Assembly (NCBI GenBank): GCA_945901065.1
Contig: CAMDKI010000006.1
Coordinates: 1-64,000 of the forward strand
Reading direction: 5' to 3'
DNA from: Chitinophaga pinensis
GTDB lineage: Bacteria > Bacteroidota > Bacteroidia > Chitinophagales > CAIOSU01
DNA: 64,000 bases
The first letter of the stretch is position 1; the number at the start of each line of letters is the position of its first letter. A program made the position numbers and the translations under genes. The notes beneath the pieces are model-generated. The model was not told where the DNA came from. It saw nothing but the letters and a program-made list of their open reading frames with translations, and did not search any database. Shown here piece after piece: positions 43,954 to 53,050 of this stretch.

Positions 43954-44310
43954 ATGAAACGCCACACCCTAACCGAACGATACCAAAACACGCTCATTAT
44001 TGGCATTGGGTTTACCTTGCTGGGGCTTGGTTTTGGTTTTGAGCCATTCCTTTGGGTAGCTTTCATAATATCGCTTACTGGCCTGCTATCGGGCTGGGCT
44101 AGCGATAGGGTGATATTTGCTTGGCACAAATTGGGCCATGCGCTGGGTTATGTAAACAGCCGCATTATTCTCTCCATCATTTATATATTGGTACTAACCC
44201 CCATAGCGATATTGTACCGCCTTACCCGCAAAAAAGAGGCGGCTACCCAAACCTTTTTCATTACCCGCAACCACCTGTATACCCCCAAGGATATGGAGAA
44301 GGGTTGGTAA
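43954..44310 (+). CDS. Small two- to three-helix membrane protein, SxtJ-like
   Basis: A 118-residue protein with hydrophobic helices at about residues 13-28, 32-48 and 71-89. The stretch VNSRIILSIIYILVLTPIAI followed by LYRLTRKKE matches by eye the SxtJ family, whose members usually lie beside a carbamoyltransferase (SxtI/NodU-like) and a DUF5989 protein. Neither is present here, so it is an orphan version. It sits in the guaA operon, 43 bases after the previous gene and 9 bases before the next. Function unknown. Confidence 0.65.
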   Translation: MKRHTLTERYQNTLIIGIGFTLLGLGFGFEPFLWVAFIISLTGLLSGWASDRVIFAWHKLGHALGYVNSRIILSIIYILVLTPIAILYRLTRKKEAATQTFFITRNHLYTPKDMEKGW

Positions 44311-44319
44311 ATTTGCGCT

Positions 44320-45177
44320 ATGGGCATATCAAAACAACTCTCCATTGGCTGGGGCACTTATGCTGAAGCCCATCAGTTTATAAAACTTCATGGGCTGTTT
44401 AAGTTGTTTTTGTTGCCCGTAATGCTGAATATACTGCTCTTTTCAATTATGATGTGGCTAGGTATTACTTGGGCCGGTGTAACAGCCGATGCCATGTATC
44501 ATTGGCTGGCTATTGACTCTGCCAACTGGGATAACTTCAATTGGCTTAAGGATGTGGTTTATTGGACTTTATCCATTTTGTTAAATGTCATAGTATTGGT
44601 GGTTTACCTTGCAACGTTCAGGTATCTCATGCTCATTCTAATTGCACCAATATTGGTCTATGTTTCAGAGAAAACCGAGGCGCTGGCAACCGGCAAATCA
44701 TACCCATTTAGCTTTATCCAACTACTAAAAGATGCTTTACGCGGTATGACCCTTGCAGCGCGCAACGGGATTTTAGAATTATTGCTTACCGTTTTACTAC
44801 TAATGCTTGGGTTTATACCTGTAATTGGTTGGATAGCACCGCTATTGCTATTTGCAGTGCAAAGTTATTTTTATGGTTTCAGCATGATGGACTACTACTG
44901 TGAGCGCCAACGTTTTACGGCCGCCGAAAGCCGAGTTGTTTTGTTTGAGAACAAATGGGTAGCCATAGGCAACGGGTCTTTATTTAATGGGGTGTTGTAT
45001 GTGTTAACCGTTCTTACCGCTACCTTGCCTTTGGTATTGGCCTTTTTGGCAAAAGTGCTATTTGTTATTCCCATCATTTTTCTATCCATATTGCCAATAT
45101 ATAGTGCAGTTGCAGGCACTTTAGCTGCCATCAAAATCAATTCAAAAACTACAGAAAATGGCCTCCAAACTCGGTAA
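44320..45177 (+). CDS. EI24-family integral membrane protein
   Basis: A 285-residue polytopic membrane protein with about six helices. The N-terminal part, with IKLHGLFKLFLLPVMLN, and the RGMTLAARNGILELLLTVLL region, with FIPVIGWIAP and GFSMMDYYCERQR, follow the EI24/CysZ-like family pattern. In E. coli CysZ imports sulfate; in Bacteroidota the substrate is unknown. It follows the SxtJ-like gene by 9 bases and its end overlaps the next start by 20 bases, so the genes are translationally linked. Confidence 0.85.
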   Translation: MGISKQLSIGWGTYAEAHQFIKLHGLFKLFLLPVMLNILLFSIMMWLGITWAGVTADAMYHWLAIDSANWDNFNWLKDVVYWTLSILLNVIVLVVYLATFRYLMLILIAPILVYVSEKTEALATGKSYPFSFIQLLKDALRGMTLAARNGILELLLTVLLLMLGFIPVIGWIAPLLLFAVQSYFYGFSMMDYYCERQRFTAAESRVVLFENKWVAIGNGSLFNGVLYVLTVLTATLPLVLAFLAKVLFVIPIIFLSILPIYSAVAGTLAAIKINSKTTENGLQTR

Positions 45178-45865
45178 GCTATACCTAATACCTGCTCCAC
45201 TTGGCGATAACGCGCTTGACCCAATACCCGAATATGTAAAGCCCGCAGTGGCCTCATTAACGCACTTTGTGGTAGAGCAGGAAAAAACCGCCCGCCGATA
45301 TTTAAAAGCATACGGCTACTCGCACCCGCTAAATGAGTTGGTGCTTTACCCACTGAATAAGCACACTACCGATGATGAGATGATGGAGTACATAATGCCC
45401 ATGTTGGCAGGTACTTCAATGGGTTTAATTAGTGAAGCTGGTATGCCTTGTATTGCCGACCCCGGTGCCACTATTGTTGAAATGGCACACCAAAGTAAAA
45501 TACAGGTAGTGCCGCTCTCTGGGCCTTCCTCTATCCTACTGGCCTTGGTCGCATCGGGGTTCAATGGTCAAGAGTTTGCCTTCAACGGCTACTTACCCAT
45601 TAAGCACCCCGAGCGCAAGCAAAAACTACAAGAACTGGAGCGCCTTGCTCAACGCGGCCAAACCCAAATATTTATGGACACGCCGTTTCGGAACAAGCAG
45701 CTTTTGGACGATTTAAATCAGTGCTGCCGGCCCGATACTCGACTTTGCATAGCTTGCGACTTGACATTGGAAACCGAGTATATACGAACGATGAGTTTAA
45801 ACGATTGGAAAAAGAACAAGGAAAACCTGCACAAACGCCCTGCCATATTCATTTTAGGCAGATAA
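45158..45865 (+). CDS. SAM-dependent methyltransferase, RsmI-like tetrapyrrole-methylase fold
   Basis: A 235-residue methyltransferase of the RsmI (16S rRNA 2'-O-methyl C1402) class. Typical features are KLYLIPAPLGDN at residues 7-18, SEAGMPCIADPGA at about 91-103, and VVPLSGPSSILLALVASGF (about 119-137). It is shorter than full RsmI (about 280 residues) and lacks the C-terminal extension; many Bacteroidota have this shorter paralogue. Target is inferred as RNA. It overlaps the EI24 gene by 20 bases and is the last gene of the guaA unit. Confidence 0.88.
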   Translation: MASKLGKLYLIPAPLGDNALDPIPEYVKPAVASLTHFVVEQEKTARRYLKAYGYSHPLNELVLYPLNKHTTDDEMMEYIMPMLAGTSMGLISEAGMPCIADPGATIVEMAHQSKIQVVPLSGPSSILLALVASGFNGQEFAFNGYLPIKHPERKQKLQELERLAQRGQTQIFMDTPFRNKQLLDDLNQCCRPDTRLCIACDLTLETEYIRTMSLNDWKKNKENLHKRPAIFILGR

Positions 45866-45961
45866 ATAATTTAACTGCAAAACAACCTGCGACCTACAAT
45901 TTAAGTCTTTTTATAGCTACATTCACATCTGCTTAATAATCATAAAATCGATAAAGACAAT

Positions 45962-47986
45962 ATGAAACGCACCTTTGCCACATGGAGTTTTTTGGTTACA
46001 CTTACCCTACTTAGTTGGTGTGCATTTGCCCAAGCGCCCCAATCCATACAATACCAGGCCGTAGCGCGCAATCCTTCGGGAGCATTGATTACCAATAGCC
46101 CCATCGGTATTAGGGTAACTATTATTGACGGACCTGCCAATGGCACCTCGGTTTACACCGAGCAGCACACCGCTACAACCACCGATTATGGTGTATTTGC
46201 CCTGCAATTGGGACGGGGCAACAACCAAGTGGGCACCTTTGCCAATATAACTTGGGGAAGCGGCACCAAATGGCTTAAAATTGAAGTTGACCCTGCTGGC
46301 GGTAATAGCTACTTGGATATGGGTACCTATCAATTTTTGAGTGTACCGTATGCGCTATATGCAGCCAGCTCTGGAAACGGAGGCGGAGGCGGCACACAAA
46401 CGCTTACCTTAACAGGCAATACCCTAACTATAAGTGGCGGTAATACTGTTGACCTATCAGGTGTTGGCAGTGGAACACAAGGTCCAACCGGCCCTGCTGG
46501 CCCTGCAGGTCCTGCTGGTGCTACGGGTGCTACTGGACCAGCCGGAGGCCCTGCTGGACCTACTGGCCCAACTGGCGCACAAGGAGCTGACGGTGCTACT
46601 GGCGCTGCTGGTGCCACCGGGGCAACAGGTGCAATAGGAGCAACAGGCGCAACAGGTGTTGGCGTAGCAGGTGCAACAGGAGCTACCGGTGCTGCAGGTG
46701 CAACGGGTGCTTCAGGAGCAACGGGCGCTACAGGAGCTACTGGTGCAACTGGAGCTACCGGAGTTGGTGGCGGAACCCTTGACCAAGCCTATGATTTTGG
46801 TAGTGCTGGTGGTGGCCGCACTATAACTGCCGATGCTGGAGCAGTAACCATAAATGCAACTGGTAGCGGTGTTTCTGCGCTAACGCTAAGCAATAGCGGC
46901 ACGGGCACTGCCTTAAACGCTTCGGGTACCAATGCTAGCAATAGTTTCTCTATAGTACAAGCAACCACCAACGGGGCTACTGGCACCGCCGGTGTAATAG
47001 GCAACTCAAACGGGGCTGCTTATGGCCTTGTTGGTCAATTGGAAAGCACTGGCACAGCCGAGTCGGCTGTTTACGGCTCTAACTTGCGTACCACTGGTGG
47101 TCATGGCGTTTTGGGCCGCGGTTACAATGGTGTAGTTGGCGAAACTAGCAGAAACAACGGAAATGCCATGTTCGGTTTAAATTCAAGCACTGGTCCATTT
47201 AATGCAAGTGGCGGCTTAGTAGCGGCTGGTATTACTGGCCAAGGCTATTACGGTACTTTAGGTCAAACAACAGCTGATAACGGCATTGGTGTATATGGTT
47301 TGCACGGTGGACCAACCAATGGTACCAACGATAATCCTGGTGTATCTGGTTTAGGTTTTGTTGGATTGTTAGGAACTACTCGAGCACCGGGCGTTGGTTA
47401 TGGTGTGCTTTCAGGTGATGATATTGGCGCTGTTGGCGATTTATTGGCCGTAGGTAACCTTACTGTTGGCGGTACCAAAAACTTCCGTATCGATTTGCCT
47501 GCTGACCCAGCCAACAAATACCTGTACCACTTTTCTATCGAATCGGATGAAGTAATGAACATATACCGTGGCAACATTGTATTGGATGCCAATGGCGAAG
47601 CAACGGTAACCTTGCCTGACTATGTAGCAGCTGTGAACACCAACTTTGGCTATAACCTTACCGCCATTGGTGGTGCTGCCCCAGGTTTGTATGTAGGTGC
47701 AGAGTTTAACAATGGCACTTTCAAAATCGCTGGTGGCAACCCTGGCCAGAAAGTATCTTGGCAGTTAACTGCAGAACGTAACGACTTACACTTGCAACAA
47801 AACCCACAAGAAAAACTAGCGGTTCGTAACAAGCCGGCCCACGAAGTTGGTTACTATGTTCACCCAGAGGTTTATGGGTTTGATGCTACCAAAAACATTA
47901 TTCGTATTAGGAGCAACAACTTCCTTACCAACCCATTGGAAGTGCCTACACTGGCCCCACAAGCAAAACTTGGTTTGGCCAAATAA
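45962..47986 (+). CDS. Secreted collagen-like protein
   Basis: A 674-residue secreted protein. Signal peptide (about residues 1-23), an N-terminal beta domain with [16 protein letters not shown] and [13 protein letters not shown] that is common in Bacteroidota fibrous proteins, then about 95 residues of Gly-X-Y repeats (residues about 171-266, mainly GPT, GPA and GAT), then a glycine-rich beta-helix-like part and a C-terminal domain (about 500-674) with [20 protein letters not shown] and [13 protein letters not shown], found in similar collagen-like and phage-fibre-like proteins. No T9SS sorting domain is visible. Likely a surface fibre or spike. A perfect terminator follows. Confidence 0.9.
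   Translation: MKRTFATWSFLVTLTLLSWCAFAQAPQSIQYQAVARNPSGALITNSPIGIRVTIIDGPANGTSVYTEQHTATTTDYGVFALQLGRGNNQVGTFANITWGSGTKWLKIEVDPAGGNSYLDMGTYQFLSVPYALYAASSGNGGGGGTQTLTLTGNTLTISGGNTVDLSGVGSGTQGPTGPAGPAGPAGATGATGPAGGPAGPTGPTGAQGADGATGAAGATGATGAIGATGATGVGVAGATGATGAAGATGASGATGATGATGATGATGVGGGTLDQAYDFGSAGGGRTITADAGAVTINATGSGVSALTLSNSGTGTALNASGTNASNSFSIVQATTNGATGTAGVIGNSNGAAYGLVGQLESTGTAESAVYGSNLRTTGGHGVLGRGYNGVVGETSRNNGNAMFGLNSSTGPFNASGGLVAAGITGQGYYGTLGQTTADNGIGVYGLHGGPTNGTNDNPGVSGLGFVGLLGTTRAPGVGYGVLSGDDIGAVGDLLAVGNLTVGGTKNFRIDLPADPANKYLYHFSIESDEVMNIYRGNIVLDANGEATVTLPDYVAAVNTNFGYNLTAIGGAAPGLYVGAEFNNGTFKIAGGNPGQKVSWQLTAERNDLHLQQNPQEKLAVRNKPAHEVGYYVHPEVYGFDATKNIIRIRSNNFLTNPLEVPTLAPQAKLGLAK
46472..46770 (+). 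repeat. In-frame Gly-X-Y coding repeat
   Basis: About 33 nine-base triplets encoding G-P-T, G-P-A and G-A-T make an imperfect tandem DNA repeat, changing mostly at third positions. This region could change length by slippage or recombination. Confidence 0.75.
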
Positions 47987-48010
47987 TTGGCAAGCCCAGT
48001 TACTGAATAA

Positions 48011-48044
48011 ACAACGGCCTCCAATATTGGAGGCCGTTGTTGTT
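48011..48044. terminator. Bidirectional terminator
   Basis: The 30-base palindrome has a stem acaacggcctcca/tggaggccgttgt (13 bp) and loop atat, followed by TGTT and preceded by AATAA, between the collagen-like gene and the convergent phosphatase gene. Confidence 0.85.
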
Positions 48045-48099
48045 AGTTAATAGCTTGTGAATTAGATGCTAAATGTATTGGATTGCCTAGGCAAAGCAG

Positions 48100-48846
48100 T
48101 TACAAATCCTTGTTCTTAAATTGATGTTTGGCCAGCATTTGGCGGAATTTTTTGTCTTTGAATGCCCCATGAATATACTGCAGGTGCTTCTCGCCATGCA
48201 AATCGCTGCCGAGATATGATATTAGCCCAGCTTCTACCATCTGGTAAGCAGCTTTTTGCAGCTTGGGTCCATATACACCCAAAAAAGTACCATAGTTTAC
48301 CTGCAGCTCAACGCCCATGTTTACCAATTCCTCTAGCTCGCTCAAATCACGCTCATACAAATATGGGTAGCGCTCAACGTGGGCCAATACGGGTATAATA
48401 TCCCTAATGGTAAGTGCAAAAACGGTATGCTTTAACATAGGCGGCTGGTGCATATTGGGCAACTCAAAAAAAAGATGGTTTCCACTAAACAGCATCAGCG
48501 AGGCATCCTTTGCCATTTCTTCAAAAGCCTCATCATAATAGTATTCGGCAGCTGCATCAAGGGTTACTCCCAAATGCTGGTCAGCTATCGCTTTTCTTAC
48601 CAATGCCAACCCTGGTATAATTGTATCGGGCCCGTTGTTATACATACCAGGCAATATGTGGGGTGTGGTAATGAACTTGCGGTAGCCAAACTCCATCAAT
48701 CCCTTTATCATGGCAATGGATTCCTCCACGGTAGCTACTCCATCATCAATTCCAGGAATGAGATGCGAGTGCAAATCAGTATGCAGGGCACTTAAGTCGT
48801 GCGCCTCGGGCAACTTAGCACCAAACAACTTTGAGAAGATGGACAT
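48100..48846 (-). CDS. PHP-type tyrosine phosphatase, CpsB/YwqE family
   Basis: A 248-residue metal-dependent phosphatase of the CpsB/YwqE (PHP) class. I start it at ATG 48846 (MSIFSKLFGAK); the longer frame to 48909 adds a non-conserved hydrophobic tail and crosses a TATCTTCG promoter box. The metal-binding motif HTDLHSHLIPGIDDG is at 22-36 (H26, H28), with further His and Asp groups in TTPHI, AHVERYPYL and SDLHGEKH. In firmicutes such enzymes reverse tyrosine phosphorylation of capsule kinases. No BY-kinase or exopolysaccharide genes are nearby, so the substrate is open. Confidence 0.9.
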   Translation of the reverse strand: MSIFSKLFGAKLPEAHDLSALHTDLHSHLIPGIDDGVATVEESIAMIKGLMEFGYRKFITTPHILPGMYNNGPDTIIPGLALVRKAIADQHLGVTLDAAAEYYYDEAFEEMAKDASLMLFSGNHLFFELPNMHQPPMLKHTVFALTIRDIIPVLAHVERYPYLYERDLSELEELVNMGVELQVNYGTFLGVYGPKLQKAAYQMVEAGLISYLGSDLHGEKHLQYIHGAFKDKKFRQMLAKHQFKNKDL

Positions 48847-48851
48847 AGTAG

Positions 48852-48859
48852 CGAAGATA
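48852..48859 (-). promoter_or_regulatory. Minus-seven box at the phosphatase start
   Basis: On the minus strand TATCTTCG (one change from TAnnTTTG) lies 5 bases upstream of ATG 48846. It supports the shorter start and fits the near-leaderless group. Confidence 0.4.
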
Positions 48860-48917
48860 AGAAATATACAAATGGGAAATTGGAAGATAGCTACACTGCA
48901 AACCAACAAACCATTTC

Positions 48918-48957
48918 AATCCATGGACTATCGACCTTGGTGGACCGTGGACCAATT
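48918..48957 (-). repeat. TCCATGG-type dispersed repeat, copy 3 (inverted)
   Basis: The reverse complement reads attggtccacggtccacc, then aaggtcgatagtccatggatt, closely matching 26723-26756 with a few extra bases. Confidence 0.6.
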
Positions 48958-49849
48958 ATACCATTGCCAAAATATAAATAGCCACAATGGCCAAAACGAT
49001 GCCCAAAATATTAAGCCCAGTGAGGTGCTCTTTAAAACCAAAATAAGCCACCACTGCGGCCGTTGTTACCACGCCAATATTCACCATCGGGAATACCACC
49101 GAGCTTTCCATGCCGGAGCGCTGCAAAGCTTTGATGAGAAAATATAAAGAAAAGTAATTGGGCACACCCAGTACGATACCAAAACCCAACTGACGCCAGC
49201 GCAAGGTTTCTTTGCCACGGAGTACTTGCACCAATAGCGCCAAGGTACCCGCAACTGCTGCCGTGAGAAACAAAACAGTGTTGAGCAAGTCGGTATCTTT
49301 AGGCAGCAGAAATTTCTTGTTGATAATGGTAACCACCGTATCGCAGCTACCAGAACCGAAAAACACTGCCAAAGGTAGCAGCAAGGCTAACGACATGGAG
49401 GTTTTTCCCGGCGATAAATCATCTTGCTCAATGAGCTTTTTAGGCTTGTAAGTGGTGAGCAATATAGAACCCAAAGCCAAGAGAATGCCCAGTACTTTCA
49501 CTACCGAAAGTGATTCGCCAAAGAGGAAAACTGCTGCCAAAATGGGGATGGCCAGCGACATTTTTTGCGCAATGGCAGTAACCGCTATACCGCTGCGCAA
49601 GGTAGAAACGCCAATCATGTTAAACACCGTGATAAACATAACGCCTAACACCAAGGCCCAAGGCAACCAAGCCACTTGCAGCAAATAAGCTGCGCTGGGC
49701 ATCTCTTCCCAGAGTAAAAATCCGCACAAAGCCGCTACCCAATAGTTGATAACTATCATCGGCATGGTGCGAACTTGTCGCTGCCCTGCAATTTTGAAAA
49801 TAACAATTAGGCTGGCCGAAAAAATGATACACAGCAGTATATCCAACAT
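48956..49849 (-). CDS. EamA/DMT family transporter
   Basis: A 297-residue polytopic membrane protein with about ten helices in two repeats, the layout of the drug/metabolite transporter superfamily. It has the helix-ending VVFPMVNIGVVTTAAVVAYF and NILGIVLAIVAIYIL near the C-terminus, and VLGILLALGSILLTT in the middle. Possible substrates are amino acids or nucleotide-like metabolites; nothing in the sequence decides. It follows ribD with a 3-base gap, so both are one transcript, which may point to a flavin-related substrate, but this is only position-based. Confidence 0.88.
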   Translation of the reverse strand: MLDILLCIIFSASLIVIFKIAGQRQVRTMPMIVINYWVAALCGFLLWEEMPSAAYLLQVAWLPWALVLGVMFITVFNMIGVSTLRSGIAVTAIAQKMSLAIPILAAVFLFGESLSVVKVLGILLALGSILLTTYKPKKLIEQDDLSPGKTSMSLALLLPLAVFFGSGSCDTVVTIINKKFLLPKDTDLLNTVLFLTAAVAGTLALLVQVLRGKETLRWRQLGFGIVLGVPNYFSLYFLIKALQRSGMESSVVFPMVNIGVVTTAAVVAYFGFKEHLTGLNILGIVLAIVAIYILAMV

Positions 49850-49852
49850 AGG

Positions 49853-50884
49853 TTAGGGCTTAAAATAGGTATCTAATCGGTCAGGGCCAATGTTTTCGGT
49901 GGCAATGGGTACTACCGGTAAAATAGGTGCTGCAATGCCACTTGCAAAGTGTGCTACACCAGTAAACACCCTTGCCTCATCCCACCATCCTAATGTAATG
50001 AAAGCCTCCAAAGTGGCAACCCCACCCTCAATAATGACAGATTGGATGTTGCGCTCGTGTAGGATATGGAACAACTGTATAGGCAATTCATCCTTCCAAG
50101 GGCCAATTAATTGTTGCACTGGCATATCGGCTCTGTGCTTGGCACTGAGCAACAGCGTGGGCGCTGTATCGTTAAACACTTTGCTATCCATTGGCAGGGT
50201 ATTATCCCTGTCCAATACAATGCGAATCGGGTGGTGTTGTGGTTCCCAATGGCGCACGGTCAGTTCAGGGTTATCGGCCAATACCGTTCTATAACCAACC
50301 AAAATGGCCTGCTCTTCGGCGCGCCAACGGTGCACTAATCGGCGGCTAAGCTCGCCTGTGATCCAATGTTGGTGGTGGTTGTCTTTTGTAAAAAAGCCAT
50401 CGGCACTCTGCGCCCATTTTAAGATAATATAAGGGCGCTTTTGTTGATGGAAGGTAAAGAACCTGCGATTAAGAAAAAGTCCTTCGGCCTCCAATACACC
50501 TTCAATTACTTCAATGCCCGCATCGCGTAGTTTTTTGATGCCACGGCCTGCCACCATGGGGTTTGGGTCGGTATTGGCTACCACTACCCTTTTCACCTTT
50601 TGGGACACCAGCATATCAGCACAAGGTGGCGTTTTGCCAAAGTGGCTACAAGGCTCCAAGCTTACATACATAGTTGCTTCTGGAATCAAATGCTCGTCCT
50701 CGGACTTCACAGAGCACATGGCCACTACCTCGGCATGCGGACCACCAAAACGCTGGTGGTAGCCCTCGCCAATAATGCGACCCTCATGCATTATTACCGC
50801 ACCCACCATGGGGTTGGGCGCTACCCTACCCGCCCCTTTTAAGGCTAGTTCGAAACAGCGTTGCATATAGTACTCGTGGGACAT
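49853..50884 (-). CDS. ribD: Bifunctional riboflavin biosynthesis deaminase/reductase
   Basis: A 343-residue RibD. The N-terminal deaminase has the zinc motif HAEV (H50, E52) and PCSHFGKTPPCADML (about 79-93) giving the two cysteines. The C-terminal reductase (about 150-343) has PYIILKWAQSADG and VIIEGGVATLEAFI. It converts the first pyrimidine intermediate of riboflavin synthesis by deamination and NADPH reduction. It is close to the typical length and acts in the cytoplasm. It is followed 3 bases later by the EamA gene. A TATCTTTG box lies 4 bases upstream of ATG 50884. Confidence 0.96.
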   Translation of the reverse strand: MSHEYYMQRCFELALKGAGRVAPNPMVGAVIMHEGRIIGEGYHQRFGGPHAEVVAMCSVKSEDEHLIPEATMYVSLEPCSHFGKTPPCADMLVSQKVKRVVVANTDPNPMVAGRGIKKLRDAGIEVIEGVLEAEGLFLNRRFFTFHQQKRPYIILKWAQSADGFFTKDNHHQHWITGELSRRLVHRWRAEEQAILVGYRTVLADNPELTVRHWEPQHHPIRIVLDRDNTLPMDSKVFNDTAPTLLLSAKHRADMPVQQLIGPWKDELPIQLFHILHERNIQSVIIEGGVATLEAFITLGWWDEARVFTGVAHFASGIAAPILPVVPIATENIGPDRLDTYFKP

Positions 50885-50888
50885 AGGG

Positions 50889-50896
50889 CAAAGATA
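50889..50896 (-). promoter_or_regulatory. Minus-seven box next to the ribD start
   Basis: On the minus strand TATCTTTG lies 4 bases before the ATG, a near-leaderless arrangement. No TTG seen at 17-23 bases. No RFN riboswitch was recognised in the upstream sequence. Confidence 0.5.
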
Positions 50897-50984
50897 ACCT
50901 TGATTATCTTGATTTCGGGAATTGAAAAGGTTTCTTTTGGCAGGATCTCATTTTACGCACCTCATTTATACTTGTGCAATTGTG

Positions 50985-51590
50985 TTAAACTATCTTACCA
51001 AAACCTCTCCAAACCTCCACTCCCCGCTCCACTACCCCATCCCATTCATCCAAAGGCATTTTAACAGCTAGTTTAATAAACTCTCGGCCTAAAAAAAAAC
51101 CTTTCCATTCATTGGCATCGACAACAACCTCATTAAACAACCTGTAATTGTCCTGCTCAAAATGGTGTTCCCATTGGGTGATGTTTACACAAAGGTAAAG
51201 GCCCGGTGTAGCAGCCAACTGATTATAACTGGCAATAAGCGCCACCTTATGCTCAGCCAAATAAATACCCGAAAGGTGCAGCGTAAAACTAAACTCGTGC
51301 CCCCAACGGCAAATGGTCCGGTAGGCAAATACGTCATCTTTAGCAAAACTAGCAGGATAATCGAGCACCCAATACGGCAAGCCTCGATAGTTTTCGCCCT
51401 TGCTTACTTTAGTCCGAATGGGCACCACAGACAGCGCATGAGGCTCATTGGCCAATTCGCTAGCGAGCTTTAAAAGCAAGGTTTGTACCTTTTCGTTAAT
51501 AGCCCTTTTAGTGAGCAGAAAATCAGTATCCTGCAAACATACCAGTTCGTGCTTCGAAAACGTTATTTTTGTCTCTGAGTCCACAAGCAT
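50985..51590 (-). CDS. Conserved-looking protein of unknown function
   Basis: A 201-residue soluble protein rich in aromatic residues, with no signal peptide. The segments KGENYRGLPYWVLDYPASF, ICRWGHEFSFTLHLSG and ITQWEHHFEQDNY alternate hydrophobic and polar residues as expected of a beta-rich fold, and look under selection. I recall similar unnamed proteins in Bacteroidota but cannot name the family. Its start is only 8 bases from that of the LptF/G gene on the other strand, so the two genes share a very small divergent promoter zone. Confidence 0.72.
   Translation of the reverse strand: MLVDSETKITFSKHELVCLQDTDFLLTKRAINEKVQTLLLKLASELANEPHALSVVPIRTKVSKGENYRGLPYWVLDYPASFAKDDVFAYRTICRWGHEFSFTLHLSGIYLAEHKVALIASYNQLAATPGLYLCVNITQWEHHFEQDNYRLFNEVVVDANEWKGFFLGREFIKLAVKMPLDEWDGVVERGVEVWRGFGKIV
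51564..51571 (+). promoter_or_regulatory. Possible minus-seven box for the LptF/G operon
   Basis: TATTTTTG lies 27 bases upstream of the GTG start at 51599, inside the first codons of the divergent gene. No TTG at the right distance. Confidence 0.4.
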
Positions 51591-51598
51591 AAATATAC

Positions 51599-53050
51599 GT
51601 GAAAAAGATAGATCAGCTGGTGCTACGCAATTTCGTAGGGCCGTTTTTACTCACCTTCCTCATTACGCTGTTCATCTTCGTGATGCAGTTTCTATGGATG
51701 TATATTGATGACCTAGTGGGTAAGGGCTTAGAGTGGCACATTGTTTTGGAGCTGATAAGCCTAGCCAGTGCCAGTTTTGTACCATTGGCACTACCCCTTG
51801 CAGTATTGTTAAGCAGCATCATGACCTATGGCAACCTAGGTGAGCATTACGAGCTGGTGGCCATGAAAGCTGCGGGTATGTCGTTGTACCGTTTTTTATT
51901 GCCGCTTATAATTGTAGCTATATTGATTAGCGGCACGGCTTTTTACTTTGCCAATAACATACTGCCCATAGCCAACCTAAAATTTGGCACGCTGCTAAGC
52001 ACGGTGCGAAACCAAAAACCGGCTCTAAACATTAAGGAAGGCATTTTTTATACCGACATTGAGGGGTTTAGTATAAGGGTGAGCGATAAAGAAGAAGACA
52101 ACCGCACCATACACGATGTGCTGATATATGACCATACGGATGGCAATAACGACAATGTGCTATCGGCCAAAACGGGCGAAATGTTTACGCAAAGCAACAA
52201 CCGCTATTTGGTGCTACGCTTATACGATGGGCATAGGTATAGCGAGGGCAAACCGGGCATTGGTGGCAAACAATTGTATGAGCACTACAGTACCCACTTC
52301 AATGTTTTCGAGAAATGGTTTGATTTGTCAGACCTAGAGTTTCAGAAACAAGACGAAAGCAGTTGGAGTAACCACTACCGAATGCTGAACATGGCCCAGC
52401 TTCAAGCGGCTATCGATACGTTGGAGTTTAGTAAAAACAAGCGCTTAGGTGAGTACCAAAATAATGTATCGCAGTTTTTGAAAGTACGCGACCCATACCT
52501 TGACACCATAAAAACCGTGGTGGTAGATACTTGTTTGAAATACGATTGGAACCAGCAGCTAGTAGCATTTGACGATAAAGACCGGGAGCTACGCGCCTAT
52601 GAAAAAGCCCTACAAGAAGCTCGAAACGTAAAAAGCTTCTCGGGTGTGGCCACACGTGACTTGGAGTACCGACTAAAAAACATACGCAAGCATAAAGTGG
52701 AGTGGCACAGAAAAATTGCCTTGTCGTTTGCCTGCTTGGTTATGTTTATGATAGGTGCGCCGCTGGGCGCCATAATTCGTAAGGGAGGATTGGGCCTGCC
52801 CTTGTTACTCTCCATTACATTGTTTGTGGTGTTTCACGTAACCTCCATGACTGGCGAAAAAATGGCCGAAAAGGGTGTATTGGAGCCTCTTGTGGGCATC
52901 TGGTTGCCCAACTTTGTGTTGCTGCCGTTAGGCATTTTCTTACTGATAAAAGCCCGAGACGATTCGCCTTTGTTTACCATGGACTGGTACTTTGGTATTA
53001 TCAGGAAAATTAAAGAACTCAATACCAATCATGCAAAACCTTCGGCTTAA
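51599..53050 (+). CDS. LptF/LptG family LPS-export permease
   Basis: A 483-residue inner membrane permease with a GTG start at 51599. It has an N-terminal group of helices with FVGPFLLTFLITLFIFVMQF and LAVLLSSIMTYGNLGEHYEL, a large periplasmic jellyroll region (about residues 130-365) and a C-terminal group (LSFACLVMFMIGAPLGAII, from about 375). This is the LptF/G plan; Bacteroidota often have one such gene or separate copies, so F or G cannot be told. With LptB it would move lipopolysaccharide to the outer membrane. It overlaps the PAP2 gene by 20 bases. Confidence 0.9.
   Translation: MKKIDQLVLRNFVGPFLLTFLITLFIFVMQFLWMYIDDLVGKGLEWHIVLELISLASASFVPLALPLAVLLSSIMTYGNLGEHYELVAMKAAGMSLYRFLLPLIIVAILISGTAFYFANNILPIANLKFGTLLSTVRNQKPALNIKEGIFYTDIEGFSIRVSDKEEDNRTIHDVLIYDHTDGNNDNVLSAKTGEMFTQSNNRYLVLRLYDGHRYSEGKPGIGGKQLYEHYSTHFNVFEKWFDLSDLEFQKQDESSWSNHYRMLNMAQLQAAIDTLEFSKNKRLGEYQNNVSQFLKVRDPYLDTIKTVVVDTCLKYDWNQQLVAFDDKDRELRAYEKALQEARNVKSFSGVATRDLEYRLKNIRKHKVEWHRKIALSFACLVMFMIGAPLGAIIRKGGLGLPLLLSITLFVVFHVTSMTGEKMAEKGVLEPLVGIWLPNFVLLPLGIFLLIKARDDSPLFTMDWYFGIIRKIKELNTNHAKPSA

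Noticed and set aside
46472..46770. A CRISPR-like tandem repeat
   Set aside because: It is an in-frame Gly-X-Y coding repeat.
50800..50990. An FMN riboswitch before ribD
   Set aside because: The upstream 100 bases lack any recognisable RFN element, and the minus-seven box is only 4 bases from the start codon, leaving no leader.
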